This document shows, in pieces, positions 6,994 to 16,320 of a DNA stretch of 64,000 nucleotides (position 1 is its first letter; each line of letters starts with the position of its first letter). The position numbers and the translations under genes were made by a program. The DNA is taken from positions 248,001-312,000 of the forward strand of contig NZ_JADKSH010000002.1 of assembly GCF_015350795.1 (NCBI RefSeq), given 5' to 3'. The notes under the pieces were generated by a model. It made no database searches, had not been told where the DNA came from, and saw only the letters and a program-made list of their open reading frames with translations. Source of the stretch: Microbacterium sp. VKM Ac-2870 (GTDB lineage: Bacteria; Actinomycetota; Actinomycetes; Actinomycetales; Microbacteriaceae).

Positions 6994-9420
6994 ATGAATG
7001 AGCCGATCAAGCCCGTCATCGTCGGCATGCCCACAGATGTCGCGCGCGGCTCGGGTGGGCGCATCGACGAAGACCTGCTGACCGGGCTCAACCCCCCGCA
7101 GCGCGAAGCCGTCGTGTACCGCGGGCCGGCGCTGCTCATCGTGGCCGGCGCCGGGTCGGGCAAGACCAGCGTGCTCACGCGGCGCATCGCATCGCTGCTG
7201 CGGGGACGAGAAGCCTGGCCGAGTCAGATCCTCGCGATCACCTTCACGAACAAGGCCGCCGGAGAGATGCGCGAGCGCGTGCAGCACCTCATCGGCGACA
7301 CCGCGCAGGGCATGTGGATCTCGACGTTCCACTCCGCGTGCGTGCGCATCCTCCGCCGCGAGGCCGAGCAGTTCGGCTTCACGAAGAGCTTCACCATCTA
7401 CGACTCCGGCGACTCGCGCGCGCTCATCAAGCGTCTCGTCAAGGAGCACGAAGCCGACGCGTTCGGTCTGACCCCGGCATCCGTGCAGGGCCGCATCTCG
7501 AAGCTCAAGAACGAGCTCGCAGATGCTGAGTCGTTCGCCCGCACGGCGAACCTCAGCGACCCCGCCGAGCGCATCTTCGCCGAGATCTTCGCCGACTACC
7601 AGCGGGCGCTGCAGCGCGCGAACGCCTTCGACTTCGACGACCTCATCGCCCAGACCGTCTACCTCTTCCGCGCCTTCCCGCACGTCGCCGACACCTACCG
7701 GCGCCGGTTCCGGCACATCCTCGTCGACGAGTACCAGGACACCAACCACGCGCAGTACGCGCTCATCCACGAGCTCACCCGCCCGATCGAAGATGTCGGC
7801 GCCCTCCTCGATGAGACCGACGGCGCGTCGCTGACCGTGGTCGGCGACTCCGACCAGTCCATCTATGCGTTCCGCGGCGCCGACATCCGCAACATCACCG
7901 AGTTCGAGCGCGACTATCCGGGCGCGAAGGTCGTGCTGCTCGAGCAGAACTACCGGTCGACCCAGAACATCCTCACCGCCGCCAACGCCGTCATCAGCAA
8001 CAACTTCGACCGCAAGGACAAGAAGCTGTGGACCGATGTCGGCGCGGGCGAGAAGATCGTGGGCTTCACCGGTTACTCGCAGCACGATGAGGCGCAGTTC
8101 GTCGCCGACGAGGTCGAGGCGCTGCACCGCGCCGGGCTGGCCTACGGCGAGATGGCGGTGTTCTACCGCACCAACTCGCAGTCGCGTGCACTGGAAGAGA
8201 TCTTCATCCGCTCGGCCGTGCCCTACAAGATCATGGGCGGCACCAAGTTCTATGACCGTGCCGAGATCAAAGACGCGATGGCCTACCTCATCGCCGTCGC
8301 GAACCCCGCCGACGAGTTGAGCGTGCGCCGCATCCTCAACAAGCCGCGCCGCGGCATCGGCGACGTCACCGAGACCTCCATCGCCCGCTACGCGGCCGAG
8401 CAGGACATCACCTTCCGCGACGCCCTCGCCAACGCCTCCGCGCTGGGCGTCGGCCCCAAGATCCAAGCCGCGATCGCCCAGCTCGATGCGGTGCTCGCGG
8501 AGGCGACCGCGATCTTGCTGCCCGCTTCGGGCGAGGCGCCGCCGCCGACCTCGGTCACGGAGGGGCTGAACGTTCTGCTCAACAAGAGCGGGTATCTCGA
8601 TGCGCTGCGGATGTCGAAAGATCCGCAGGATGAAGCCCGGGTCGAGAACATCGACGAACTCGTCGCCGTCACCCGCGAGTTCGCCCGCAACAACCCCGAC
8701 GGCACGATTCTCGATTTCCTGACCGAGGTCGCCCTCGTCTCGGATGCCGACGACCTGGCCGACGCCTCCGGGTCCGTATCGCTGATGACGATGCACACGG
8801 CCAAGGGGCTGGAGTATGACGCCGTGTTCGTCACCGGCGTCGAGGAAGACCTGATCCCGCACCGCATCTCGGCGGGCGAGCCGGGCGGCCCGCAGGAGGA
8901 GCGCCGACTCTTCTACGTGGCGCTGACGCGCGCACGCAAACGCCTGCACCTGTCTCTCGCGATGACGCGCGCGCAGTTCGGCGAGGTGTCGGTCGCCATG
9001 CCGAGCCGATTCCTGCAGGAGATCCCGCACGAGCTCATCGACTGGCGGCAGTCTCCGGGCGACATCAACTCGCGGGGGCCGCGCGCGCTCAACTCCCGAC
9101 GAACCGGTGGTTCCGGCGGTTCCGGCGGCGGCTTCCGCGGTGGATCCGGGTCGCGCTACGGCGACGATCTGGTGCCGCTGCCGCGTCGGGAGAAGCCCGC
9201 GGGCGACCTGACCAAGTTCGCCAACCGCATCCCGGCAAAGGTCCGCGACAACGGCGATATGGAGCTCGTTCCCGGCGACCGCATCCGTCACGATGACTTC
9301 GGTGAAGGGCGCGTCGACCAGATCACCGGTGAGGGCGCCAAGCGGGTCGCGCACGTGCGTTTCGATAGCGCCGGGCAGAAGAAGCTGCTGATCAAGATCG
9401 CACCGATCCAGAAGCTCTAG
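6994..9420 (+). CDS. pcrA: ATP-dependent DNA helicase PcrA/UvrD
   Basis: An 808-residue superfamily 1A 3'-5' helicase used in repair and in clearing replication forks. The Q-motif region LNPPQREAV is followed by Walker A AGAGSGKTSVL, TFTNKAAGEMRER, Walker B ILVDEYQDTN, GDSDQSIYAFRGAD, the motif LEQNYRSTQNIL, and motif V/VI MTMHTAKGLEYDAV and FYVALTRARKRL. The Gly-rich linker near residue 700 (GGSGGSGGGFRGG) and the C-terminal Tudor-like domain (GDRIRHDDFGEGRV) are typical of actinobacterial PcrA. The length fits the family. The upstream -10 suggests a leaderless message. Confidence 0.96.
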   Translation: MNEPIKPVIVGMPTDVARGSGGRIDEDLLTGLNPPQREAVVYRGPALLIVAGAGSGKTSVLTRRIASLLRGREAWPSQILAITFTNKAAGEMRERVQHLIGDTAQGMWISTFHSACVRILRREAEQFGFTKSFTIYDSGDSRALIKRLVKEHEADAFGLTPASVQGRISKLKNELADAESFARTANLSDPAERIFAEIFADYQRALQRANAFDFDDLIAQTVYLFRAFPHVADTYRRRFRHILVDEYQDTNHAQYALIHELTRPIEDVGALLDETDGASLTVVGDSDQSIYAFRGADIRNITEFERDYPGAKVVLLEQNYRSTQNILTAANAVISNNFDRKDKKLWTDVGAGEKIVGFTGYSQHDEAQFVADEVEALHRAGLAYGEMAVFYRTNSQSRALEEIFIRSAVPYKIMGGTKFYDRAEIKDAMAYLIAVANPADELSVRRILNKPRRGIGDVTETSIARYAAEQDITFRDALANASALGVGPKIQAAIAQLDAVLAEATAILLPASGEAPPPTSVTEGLNVLLNKSGYLDALRMSKDPQDEARVENIDELVAVTREFARNNPDGTILDFLTEVALVSDADDLADASGSVSLMTMHTAKGLEYDAVFVTGVEEDLIPHRISAGEPGGPQEERRLFYVALTRARKRLHLSLAMTRAQFGEVSVAMPSRFLQEIPHELIDWRQSPGDINSRGPRALNSRRTGGSGGSGGGFRGGSGSRYGDDLVPLPRREKPAGDLTKFANRIPAKVRDNGDMELVPGDRIRHDDFGEGRVDQITGEGAKRVAHVRFDSAGQKKLLIKIAPIQKL

Positions 9421-9458
9421 CACTGCGGGCCCGGAAACGGTTCGGCGACCGGCGCGGC

Positions 9459-9464
9459 TAGGCT
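9459..9464 (+). promoter_or_regulatory. -10 hexamer TAGGCT of the SseB-family gene
   Basis: TAGGCT ends 7 nt before the ATG at 9472 and there is no SD. This indicates a leaderless transcript. Confidence 0.5.
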
Positions 9465-9471
9465 CGAGCCC

Positions 9472-10464
9472 ATGGCATTGTTCTCGCGTCGCGGCAGCTC
9501 CGACCAGCCCGATCAGGTCCCGGCATCCGGAGCCGAGTCCGACCCCGGTGAGCAGGTCGCCGTCGAATCGGTGCCGCACGTCGGCATCTCGGTCTCGACG
9601 TTCGGTGACCACTCCGCTGCGTCGACGCCGGCCGGTTCGGTCGCCGCCGAGCGGCCGCCGGCGACGGCGCCCGAGTCACGCGAGATCGTACCGGGGCTCG
9701 TCGACAACGGTCTGCTCAAGGCGGCGCTCGCCGCCCTGTCGGATGACCCGCAGAGCACCGAGATCATGAACGTCATGCGCCAGGCGATGCAGGGGCAGCT
9801 GTTCCTGCGTGCGCAGGGCGACGTGCAGGCGCTCCTGGCCGCGGGAGAGCAGATCAACCTCGCGATCGCCGCGCTCGAAGGAAAGCGCTTCCTCCTCGCC
9901 TTCAGCGGCGGCGCGGCGCTGCAGGCGAGCGTTGATTCGGAGAACGGGGCCTCGACCTCGGTCATCGGCCAGCCCGCGATCGAGGTGCTGCGCAACGCCG
10001 TGTCCAGCGGCTACGACGGCATCTACCTCGACCACGCCAGCGCGGGTGCGCGCCTGATCCTGCCCGCCCCGCTCATCGGCCGCGCCGTGGAGGAGGCCGA
10101 ACCGACCTTCGAGATCAAGACGCTGTTGTCGGCACCGCGCGATGAGAGCACGGCCGCCCGCGTCGCCGACGCCCTTTCGCGTGTGCCGGTGTGGGTCGCC
10201 GGTGGCGCGGATGCCGAGGGGCGCATGGGCCTGGCCGAAGTGCGCGCGCCCGACGGGCAGCGGCGCATGGAGGTGTTCTCGCATCCGCTGGAGGTGGTCG
10301 CCCTCGGGCGCGGTGACAGCCCACTGCCGCTGCAGCCCGAGCAGCTCGGGCGTGCCCTGGCATCCGAGCCCGGTCTCACCGGCGTCGTCGTCGATCCCGG
10401 CGGCCCGTGGATCGAGCTCGACCGCGACGCGCTGGCCGGGGTCATCGCCCTCGCGGCCGACTGA
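9472..10464 (+). CDS. SseB-family protein
   Basis: A 330-residue soluble protein. After a charged N-terminal linker of about 75 residues comes an SseB-type domain (about 80-190: LKAALAALSDDPQS, then QLFLRAQGDVQALL and KRFLLAFSGGAALQA). A second, weaker SseB-like half follows to the C-terminus. SseB was named from an enhanced serine sensitivity phenotype in E. coli; its biochemistry is unclear. It has its own promoter just downstream of pcrA and lies next to a DNA-repair gene, but nothing in the sequence ties it to repair. Confidence 0.8.
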   Translation: MALFSRRGSSDQPDQVPASGAESDPGEQVAVESVPHVGISVSTFGDHSAASTPAGSVAAERPPATAPESREIVPGLVDNGLLKAALAALSDDPQSTEIMNVMRQAMQGQLFLRAQGDVQALLAAGEQINLAIAALEGKRFLLAFSGGAALQASVDSENGASTSVIGQPAIEVLRNAVSSGYDGIYLDHASAGARLILPAPLIGRAVEEAEPTFEIKTLLSAPRDESTAARVADALSRVPVWVAGGADAEGRMGLAEVRAPDGQRRMEVFSHPLEVVALGRGDSPLPLQPEQLGRALASEPGLTGVVVDPGGPWIELDRDALAGVIALAAD

Positions 10465-10557
10465 CTCGCGCCCGCGTGCGCCGACAGCCCAAGCGCGGGC
10501 CAGATCCGGTGCGATCACGCGACCCGCAACCCCCTGTCGCGTACCTCGCCCGGCACC

Positions 10558-10563
10558 TAGGGT
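10558..10563 (+). promoter_or_regulatory. -10 hexamer TAGGGT of the LigD polymerase gene
   Basis: TAGGGT ends 6 nt before the ATG at 10570. The intervening gaggc is too close to act as a normal SD. A leaderless start is likely. Confidence 0.5.
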
Positions 10564-10569
10564 CGAGGC

Positions 10570-11580
10570 ATGGCATCAGAGCGGATCACGATCGACGTCG
10601 GCGGCCGGCAGGCGTCGCTCTCGAGTCCGAACCGCGTGATCTGGCCGGAACTGGGCATCACCAAGCACGAGCTCGCCGAGTACGTCATCGCCGTCGCGGA
10701 ACCGTTCTTGCGCGCCAACGGCCATCGGCCGGTGTCGCTGGAGCGTTTCGCCGATACGGTCGACGGCGAGCGCTTCTTCTCCAAGAATCCACCGCGCGGA
10801 GCTCCCGACTATGTGCACGAGGTGATGTGCACCTACAACAGTGGGCGTCGGCACCCCCAAGTGGTCTTGGACGAGGCGGCGGCGATCGTCTGGGCTGTGC
10901 AGATGAACACGGTCGTCTTCCACCCGTGGGCCTCACTGGCACGTGACACCGACAACCCCGTCGAGCTGCGGATCGACCTCGACCCGCAACCCGGCACCGA
11001 TTTCGCGGATGCCGCCGCTGTCGCCCCGGTACTCCGCGAAGTGCTTCGTGAGGCGGGACTCGAGGCGTGGCTGAAGACGAGCGGCAACCGCGGCATCCAC
11101 GTGTTCTGCCCCATCGAACCTACGCACGAGTTCCTCGACGTCCGGCACGCGGTCATCGCGGCGGGGCGTGAGCTGGCGCGGCGACTACCCGACGCGGTGA
11201 CGATGGACTGGTGGAAGGAAGAGCGCGGCCAGCGCATCTTCATCGACTTCAACCAGGCCAATCGCGACCGCACCATGGCGGGGGCTTACAGTCCCCGCGC
11301 GCTGCCATCTGCCACCGTCGCAACGCCCATCAGTTGGGATGAGCTGGCCGACGGCGTCGACCCGGCGGCGTTCACGGTGCGCACCGTCCCGCAGCGCCTC
11401 GCCGAGATCGGCGACCCCTGGGCTGCGCTGGCCGACAGCCCGGGCCGCATCGATACGCTCCTCGCGTGGTGGCAGCGCGACCTCGACGCGGGCCTCGGCG
11501 AACTGCCGTTCCCGCCCGAGTTCCCCAAGATGCCGGGTGAGCCACCGCGCGTGCAACCCAGCCGCGCCAAGAAAGACTGA
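10570..11580 (+). CDS. LigD-type DNA polymerase/primase domain protein (NHEJ)
   Basis: A 336-residue stand-alone LigD polymerase (archaeo-eukaryotic primase fold). The metal-binding motif is RIDLDPQPG. Nucleotide-binding features include TSGNRGIHVFCPI and the C-terminal block QRIFIDFNQANRDRTMAGAYSPR. In bacterial non-homologous end joining this domain fills gaps with ribonucleotides before sealing. Here it is not fused to a ligase or a phosphoesterase. An ATP-dependent ligase gene lies about 8 kb away at 19810-20856, and no Ku gene is in the window. It converges with the DUF916 gene with only 7 nt between stops. Confidence 0.92.
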   Translation: MASERITIDVGGRQASLSSPNRVIWPELGITKHELAEYVIAVAEPFLRANGHRPVSLERFADTVDGERFFSKNPPRGAPDYVHEVMCTYNSGRRHPQVVLDEAAAIVWAVQMNTVVFHPWASLARDTDNPVELRIDLDPQPGTDFADAAAVAPVLREVLREAGLEAWLKTSGNRGIHVFCPIEPTHEFLDVRHAVIAAGRELARRLPDAVTMDWWKEERGQRIFIDFNQANRDRTMAGAYSPRALPSATVATPISWDELADGVDPAAFTVRTVPQRLAEIGDPWAALADSPGRIDTLLAWWQRDLDAGLGELPFPPEFPKMPGEPPRVQPSRAKKD

Positions 11581-11587
11581 GGCCGGC

Positions 11588-12718
11588 TCAGTCCGACGCG
11601 GCTCTGACCGAGCTCGTCGGGGCAGCGGCGGGGGAGCCTGCGTTCTGCGCAGCGCCCTGAACCTCGGCGAGAGCGTCCGCCACCGCTCGTGCGACGCGGT
11701 CGTCCTCCTCGCGGCGGCGCACGGCCATGCGCCGGCGTCGCAGCCACACCGCGCCGACGGCGAGGCCCGCGGCGAGCACGACGATCAGGACCAGCAACCA
11801 GGGCACGGCGAGGCCGATGGCCTGCGCGGCGACAGGCGCGAGAGCGGTGGTCGAGCCCGAGGCGTCCACCACGATCGGAGTCACCGTCGCCGAGCCCACG
11901 AGCGCCAGCATGCCCGCGATGGCCGGCACCGTGATCTGCACGTCGCGGGTCTCGCCGGGCAGGATCTGCACGGCGGGGTCGACATCCCCGGCATCCGTGG
12001 CAAACCAGCCGAAGGGCCCGGCGATCGACGCCGCCTGCTGGGCGCCCAGCGTGGTGTTGCCGGTGTTGTGCAGGGTGTAGCTGAGCGTTGCCGTGCCGGT
12101 GCCGAGCGACCACGAGCCGCCCCAGGCGACCTGCGGGTTCTCGATCGTCAGTGACGGCGCAAGCGCGCCCGCGACACGCAGACCGATGCGGATGCCGAGA
12201 CGGCGGTCGACCGAGATGCCCTGGTCGGCCGAGGATGCGAGGGAGGTGACGATGCCGCCGACGTAGTCGCCCGGGGTCGCGGTGGACGGAACCGCGAGCA
12301 CGAACGGCACGGTCGCGGACTCGTCGGGCGCGACCGTGATCGTCGACGAACCGGCCTGCGTCCAGGCGCCGACGTTGAGCGAGGTTTCCCCGGGCGTCAG
12401 CAGGTCGAGTTGGCCGCCGGCGCCGGTGTAGCCGTCGGCCGCGTAGACGGCGAGCTGGAGGGGCGCGGTGCCGTGGTTGCTCACCACGAGGGCGTCGGTG
12501 ATGCTCTGCCCCGGGTCGACGGCGTAGGTGTACGACGTGCGTTCCTTGCCGAACCCATTCGAGGCGGTGCGCACCGTCCAGGTCACGTCGTTCGCGCTGC
12601 TGTCGTCGCCGGCGGCAGTGCTCTGCAGAGTCGCCCACGCGGGGGTGGGTACCGCGAGAGCGGCGAACAGGGCGACGGCGAGCAGAGCGGCGGCACGGCG
12701 CCGGGAAGATCGGATCAT
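11588..12718 (-). CDS. DUF916 (WxL-interacting) cell-surface protein
   Basis: A 376-residue secreted and anchored protein. It has a signal peptide (cleavage after PAWA, residue about 29), a long beta-rich ectodomain with the DUF916-type pattern DPGQSITDALVVSNHG and VPSTATPGDYVGGIV, one C-terminal membrane helix (about 318-340) and a basic cytoplasmic tail (LRRRRMAVRRREE). In Firmicutes, DUF916 proteins bind peptidoglycan and WxL-domain partners. The neighbouring upstream gene on the same strand encodes a protein with a WxL-like C-terminus, which supports a functional pair. An SD-like aagga precedes the ATG. Confidence 0.8.
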   Translation of the reverse strand: MIRSSRRRAAALLAVALFAALAVPTPAWATLQSTAAGDDSSANDVTWTVRTASNGFGKERTSYTYAVDPGQSITDALVVSNHGTAPLQLAVYAADGYTGAGGQLDLLTPGETSLNVGAWTQAGSSTITVAPDESATVPFVLAVPSTATPGDYVGGIVTSLASSADQGISVDRRLGIRIGLRVAGALAPSLTIENPQVAWGGSWSLGTGTATLSYTLHNTGNTTLGAQQAASIAGPFGWFATDAGDVDPAVQILPGETRDVQITVPAIAGMLALVGSATVTPIVVDASGSTTALAPVAAQAIGLAVPWLLVLIVVLAAGLAVGAVWLRRRRMAVRRREEDDRVARAVADALAEVQGAAQNAGSPAAAPTSSVRAASD

Positions 12719-12834
12719 GCGATGGTCCTTCGAGTCGGACGGAAACGGCGGCGTCCCGAACGGGCCGACGGCGGTGGCCGTCGACCCGCCCGGGGCGCGG
12801 AGTGGAGCTGTTCAGTTGTGGTGACCGCGTGCGG

Positions 12835-14820
12835 TCAGTTGCTGATCGCGGTGAGGGTGAGCGTGCCGCGGTAGCTCCCCTTGTCGATATCGAGCGGGAT
12901 CTTCAGATCCAGGTCGGAGCCGATGACAGCCGTGCCGCGCTCGTGTCCCTGCGCGGCAGAGCCGAGCACTCGCGAGTCGGACAGGCCCGTGCCGCTGTCG
13001 TACCCGGATGCGACGGACGCACCGGCGACCGCGCCGCCACCGGCGGTCACGAGCTTCGGAGTCCAGCCGAGGTACTTTCCGGAGAACGACTTGCTCCCGT
13101 CGGTGAAGTCGCCGACCTTGGCCGCGATCGACCAGGGGGCGACGGCGCGACGGGTGTCGGTCACCGTGAGGGGATTGATCTGGCCGGTGGCCTCGAAGTA
13201 CGTGTTGCTCTTCTCCGCGGCGGTGCCGAGGTCGACCAGGCCGTTGTGGCCGTTGATCGTCCAGCCGAACTCACCCGGCGCCGCATCGGGCACGTCGACC
13301 TGGATGTCCTGGCCGTCACCGTGGTTGGGGTGGATGGTCACCTCGTCCTGCACCGAGCCGACGGGAAGCGCCGCCTGCGTACCGTTCGCCGGGCCGCACC
13401 AGAGCACGCGTCCCACCTCGACGGCCGCGTTGGGCGCGGCGCAGGTGCCGGAGCGGACGTTCTGCACGACGAGCGCGTCCTTCTGCACCTGCACCTTGAC
13501 GAAGGTGCGGACATGCTCCTGGTTCTCGACCGAGTTGTACCAGTAGTTCGACGGATTCTGCGGGTCGGCGCCGTTACCCGCGCCCGACGTGGCGTCGCCG
13601 GCGACGGGGGTCGTCAGGTCGTAGTACTTCGAGCCCGACGCGGAGTTCGCCGTGACGTAGACGACGCCGCCGGGGCCCTCGAACACCTCGTTCTGACCGG
13701 GCTGCTCGCCCGCGTTCGCCTTCTGGCCGTTCTTGATCTCGTACGAGCGCGAGTAGCTGTGGTCATGGCCCTGCAGCACCAGGTCGACACCGAGCTGAGA
13801 GAACGTGGTGGGGAAGTCGACGCGGCGCACCTTGTTGTCGTCATCCTGCGCGTGGTCGGCGGGCGAGTAGATCGAGTGGTGGTACACGAGCACGGTGTAC
13901 TTCGCTTGTGCGCCATGGGCGTTGATGACGTCGGTCACGTACTGGATGTGCGCCGCGTCGCCACCGCCTCCGCTGGAGGTGGCGTAGCTGTTCGAGTTGA
14001 GGTCGATGAACAGCACATCCTTGTGGATGAACCAGTAGTCGCCGCCCGAGGAGTTCGAGCTCGGGTCGCCGTTGACGTAGTACTGACCGGAACGATCGGT
14101 GTTGGGCGTGAAGAAGTGCTGCTCGTACGCCTTGCCGCCGACGTCGTGGTTGCCGATCGTGGCGACCCAGGGGTAGTTGCGCAGCTGGGCGGGAGCGAGG
14201 AAGCCGCCCCACTGCGCCTCATTGTTCGCCTTGTCGACCTGGTCGCCGCCCGAGACGAGCAGCTCGGCGTTCGGGTTCGACTGCAACGAGACGTTGACGG
14301 TGTCGACCCACCCCGCGGTGTCTTTGGCGAGGTCTCCCGACGAACCGATCTGCGGGTCGCCGTAGAACAGGAAATCGAAGTCGCCGTCGAATGAGTGCGT
14401 CTGGAACGTCGCGGTCGTCGACCAGTTGCCGACGGCGCCGACGCGGTAGGAGTACTGCGTGTTCTCCTGCAGGCCGGTGATGCTCGCGTGGCGGTTGAAT
14501 CCACCGCTGGTGGCGATGTTCGCAGCGCCGGTGGCGGCGAAGGTGACGGCGGATGCCGGGAAGTCGCCGCCTACGAGCGAGGCCGTCGGGGCGACCTGGA
14601 CGATCTGTGCGGTGTCGTCGGACGAGTACCAGCTCACGATGCGCTGGGTCTCGTCGGCGCCGACGCCGAGGACGACGCCGCTCAGTGTGGTCGGGGTGTC
14701 GGCGACGGCGGGAGTGGCGACGACTCCCGCGAAGGCCGTCGCGCACAGGGCGGCGGCGGTGATCCAAGCGACCGACCGGCGCGGGAGGCGCGGCGCTCGC
14801 GGTGCAGCGAAGTGCGGCAT
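12835..14820 (-). CDS. Secreted metallophosphatase with WxL-like C-terminal domain
   Basis: A 661-residue exported protein. The signal peptide ends near TPAVA. An N-terminal Fn3/purple-acid-phosphatase-like domain precedes a calcineurin-like phosphatase domain with the motifs FYGDPQIG, GGDQVDKA, TIGNHD, YHHSIYS and GHDHSYSR. The first motif reads D-P-Q instead of the usual D-x-H. The last 190 residues are non-catalytic beta structure with VTDTRRAVAPWSIAAKVGDF and a final TLTLTAIS, resembling WxL cell-wall domains. The start at 14820 is chosen because it begins directly before the signal peptide; 14835 is an alternative. Phosphate scavenging or a surface phosphodiesterase role is likely; the substrate is unknown. 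Confidence 0.82.
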   Translation of the reverse strand: MPHFAAPRAPRLPRRSVAWITAAALCATAFAGVVATPAVADTPTTLSGVVLGVGADETQRIVSWYSSDDTAQIVQVAPTASLVGGDFPASAVTFAATGAANIATSGGFNRHASITGLQENTQYSYRVGAVGNWSTTATFQTHSFDGDFDFLFYGDPQIGSSGDLAKDTAGWVDTVNVSLQSNPNAELLVSGGDQVDKANNEAQWGGFLAPAQLRNYPWVATIGNHDVGGKAYEQHFFTPNTDRSGQYYVNGDPSSNSSGGDYWFIHKDVLFIDLNSNSYATSSGGGGDAAHIQYVTDVINAHGAQAKYTVLVYHHSIYSPADHAQDDDNKVRRVDFPTTFSQLGVDLVLQGHDHSYSRSYEIKNGQKANAGEQPGQNEVFEGPGGVVYVTANSASGSKYYDLTTPVAGDATSGAGNGADPQNPSNYWYNSVENQEHVRTFVKVQVQKDALVVQNVRSGTCAAPNAAVEVGRVLWCGPANGTQAALPVGSVQDEVTIHPNHGDGQDIQVDVPDAAPGEFGWTINGHNGLVDLGTAAEKSNTYFEATGQINPLTVTDTRRAVAPWSIAAKVGDFTDGSKSFSGKYLGWTPKLVTAGGGAVAGASVASGYDSGTGLSDSRVLGSAAQGHERGTAVIGSDLDLKIPLDIDKGSYRGTLTLTAISN

Positions 14821-14983
14821 TGTCTGTCCGTTCATGGGGTGTGGGATGCGCGGCGAAGGGCCGGAGGCAGGCGCCACGAGGGCGTCATCTGGACGATCCG
14901 CTCCCGGGATGACACAGCGGTGAACATCTCGGTCAGAAGCGGTGACGTCGAGGCGAAACTCTGAGAGTTTGACCAGAACCGGC

Positions 14984-16210
14984 TCACTCCCAGCCGAACA
15001 CCCGCTGTACGAACCAGATGAGTCCGGCCAGGGTGACGGCCACGGCCAGCGCGCCGGTGGCCCACATGGCGATGCGCGGCGCCCGTCGCCGCAACAGCAC
15101 CAGCAACGGGAAGACGAGCGCGATCAGTCCGATCTGCACCGCCTCGATGCCGAGGTTGAACACGAGCAGCGACCACAGCAGCGTCCACGACCATGGCTCG
15201 TCGATGCCGAGCGCCGAGGCGAAGCCGAGGCCGTGGATGAGTCCGAAGCAGAACACGACCAGCAGTCGCAGCCACCCCGCGCGATCCAGTCCCAGTGGCC
15301 CCGAGTCGCGGCTCAGCTCGGTGGCCGCTTCGCCCTTTCGCCACAGTCGTACCAGGTACCAGGCCGCGACGATCGAGATCGACAGCGCGATGGTGGGCTC
15401 GATGACGATGCTCGGCAGACTCACGACCTTGGTCGCGGCGAGGATGAAGGTCACCGAATGCGCCAGGGTGAACACCGTCGCGGCCAGCACGATCTCGCGG
15501 AGCTTGCGCGAACCCGCGATGAGAGCCAACAGGAAGAGGATGTGGTCGATGCCGGTCAGCAGGTGCTCCGCGCCCAAGTGGAAGAACTCCCAGAAGCGCT
15601 CCCACGTGCTCTGCGCGGTGGAGAACTCCGGAGTCGAGCCGTCGAGGGCCGCCGATCCGGTGTGCAGGTCGATGTCGTAGGTGAGGATCGTCTTGGTTCC
15701 CGTGACGTAGCCCTCATCGTCGCTGAAGAGCGTGCTGCGAACGATGTGCGCCTCCGCGGCGGGACACTGCTCGACGCGGGAGATGACGACGTACGGCACG
15801 CCCTCCTGCATGGTCATGGTCACATCGCCGATGGCCGAGGCGGTGCACGCGCCGCCGCTGTCACCGGCCGTGCCGATCGTGAAACGGTCATCGACGTAGC
15901 GCGCCACGGTGTCGCGGTGATCGCGCACAGCGGCCGCCATGGCGTCGTCGTCCCGGTCGGCGAACGCGGCGGTGCCCGCCCGGAAGAGCGCATCGTCGTG
16001 CTGCGTGTCGGCCGCCGACACGATGAGCAGGTCGTACTCCAGCTGCAGAGTCGTCACCGTGCGGCCTTCGTCGTCGTGCGACAGATCGGCGAAGACGACC
16101 GAACTGAAACCATGCGCCTGCGCGGCGGATGCCGTGATCAGCGACGGGGCCACCGCCAGCACGGCGGTGAGCAGAACCATCAGCAGAAGAGACACGCGGC
16201 GAATCGGCAC
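14984..16210 (-). CDS. HupE/UreJ-like membrane protein
   Basis: A 408-residue protein from a GTG start. It has a signal peptide (MPIRRVSLLLMVLL... ending near AQAHG), an extracytoplasmic domain of about 185 residues, then seven or so membrane segments with the HupE/UreJ pattern FFHLGAEHLLTGIDHILFLLALI and the His-containing helices TLAHSVTF and FGLIHGLGFASAL. HupE/UreJ proteins are thought to move nickel or cobalt, but this large-ectodomain subfamily is not well characterised. No hydrogenase or urease genes are nearby. Upstream, the divergent lipoprotein gene starts at 16321. Confidence 0.8.
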   Translation of the reverse strand: MPIRRVSLLLMVLLTAVLAVAPSLITASAAQAHGFSSVVFADLSHDDEGRTVTTLQLEYDLLIVSAADTQHDDALFRAGTAAFADRDDDAMAAAVRDHRDTVARYVDDRFTIGTAGDSGGACTASAIGDVTMTMQEGVPYVVISRVEQCPAAEAHIVRSTLFSDDEGYVTGTKTILTYDIDLHTGSAALDGSTPEFSTAQSTWERFWEFFHLGAEHLLTGIDHILFLLALIAGSRKLREIVLAATVFTLAHSVTFILAATKVVSLPSIVIEPTIALSISIVAAWYLVRLWRKGEAATELSRDSGPLGLDRAGWLRLLVVFCFGLIHGLGFASALGIDEPWSWTLLWSLLVFNLGIEAVQIGLIALVFPLLVLLRRRAPRIAMWATGALAVAVTLAGLIWFVQRVFGWE

Positions 16211-16320
16211 GGCGCGAGCGTGCGCTGTCCCGGTGAACGGGGGTTGTCGTGCGCGACAATGTTGGGCGAACGAGCTGGCACCGACACGTTCGGCGCGATC
16301 TCTCACGCGATGCTGGAGGG

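Noticed and set aside
6856..9612. A 918-codon open frame on the minus strand opposite pcrA
   Set aside because: It is antisense to a complete helicase with all motifs in place. Long antisense frames are expected at this GC content; the product is low-complexity Arg/Gly/Val-rich and matches nothing.
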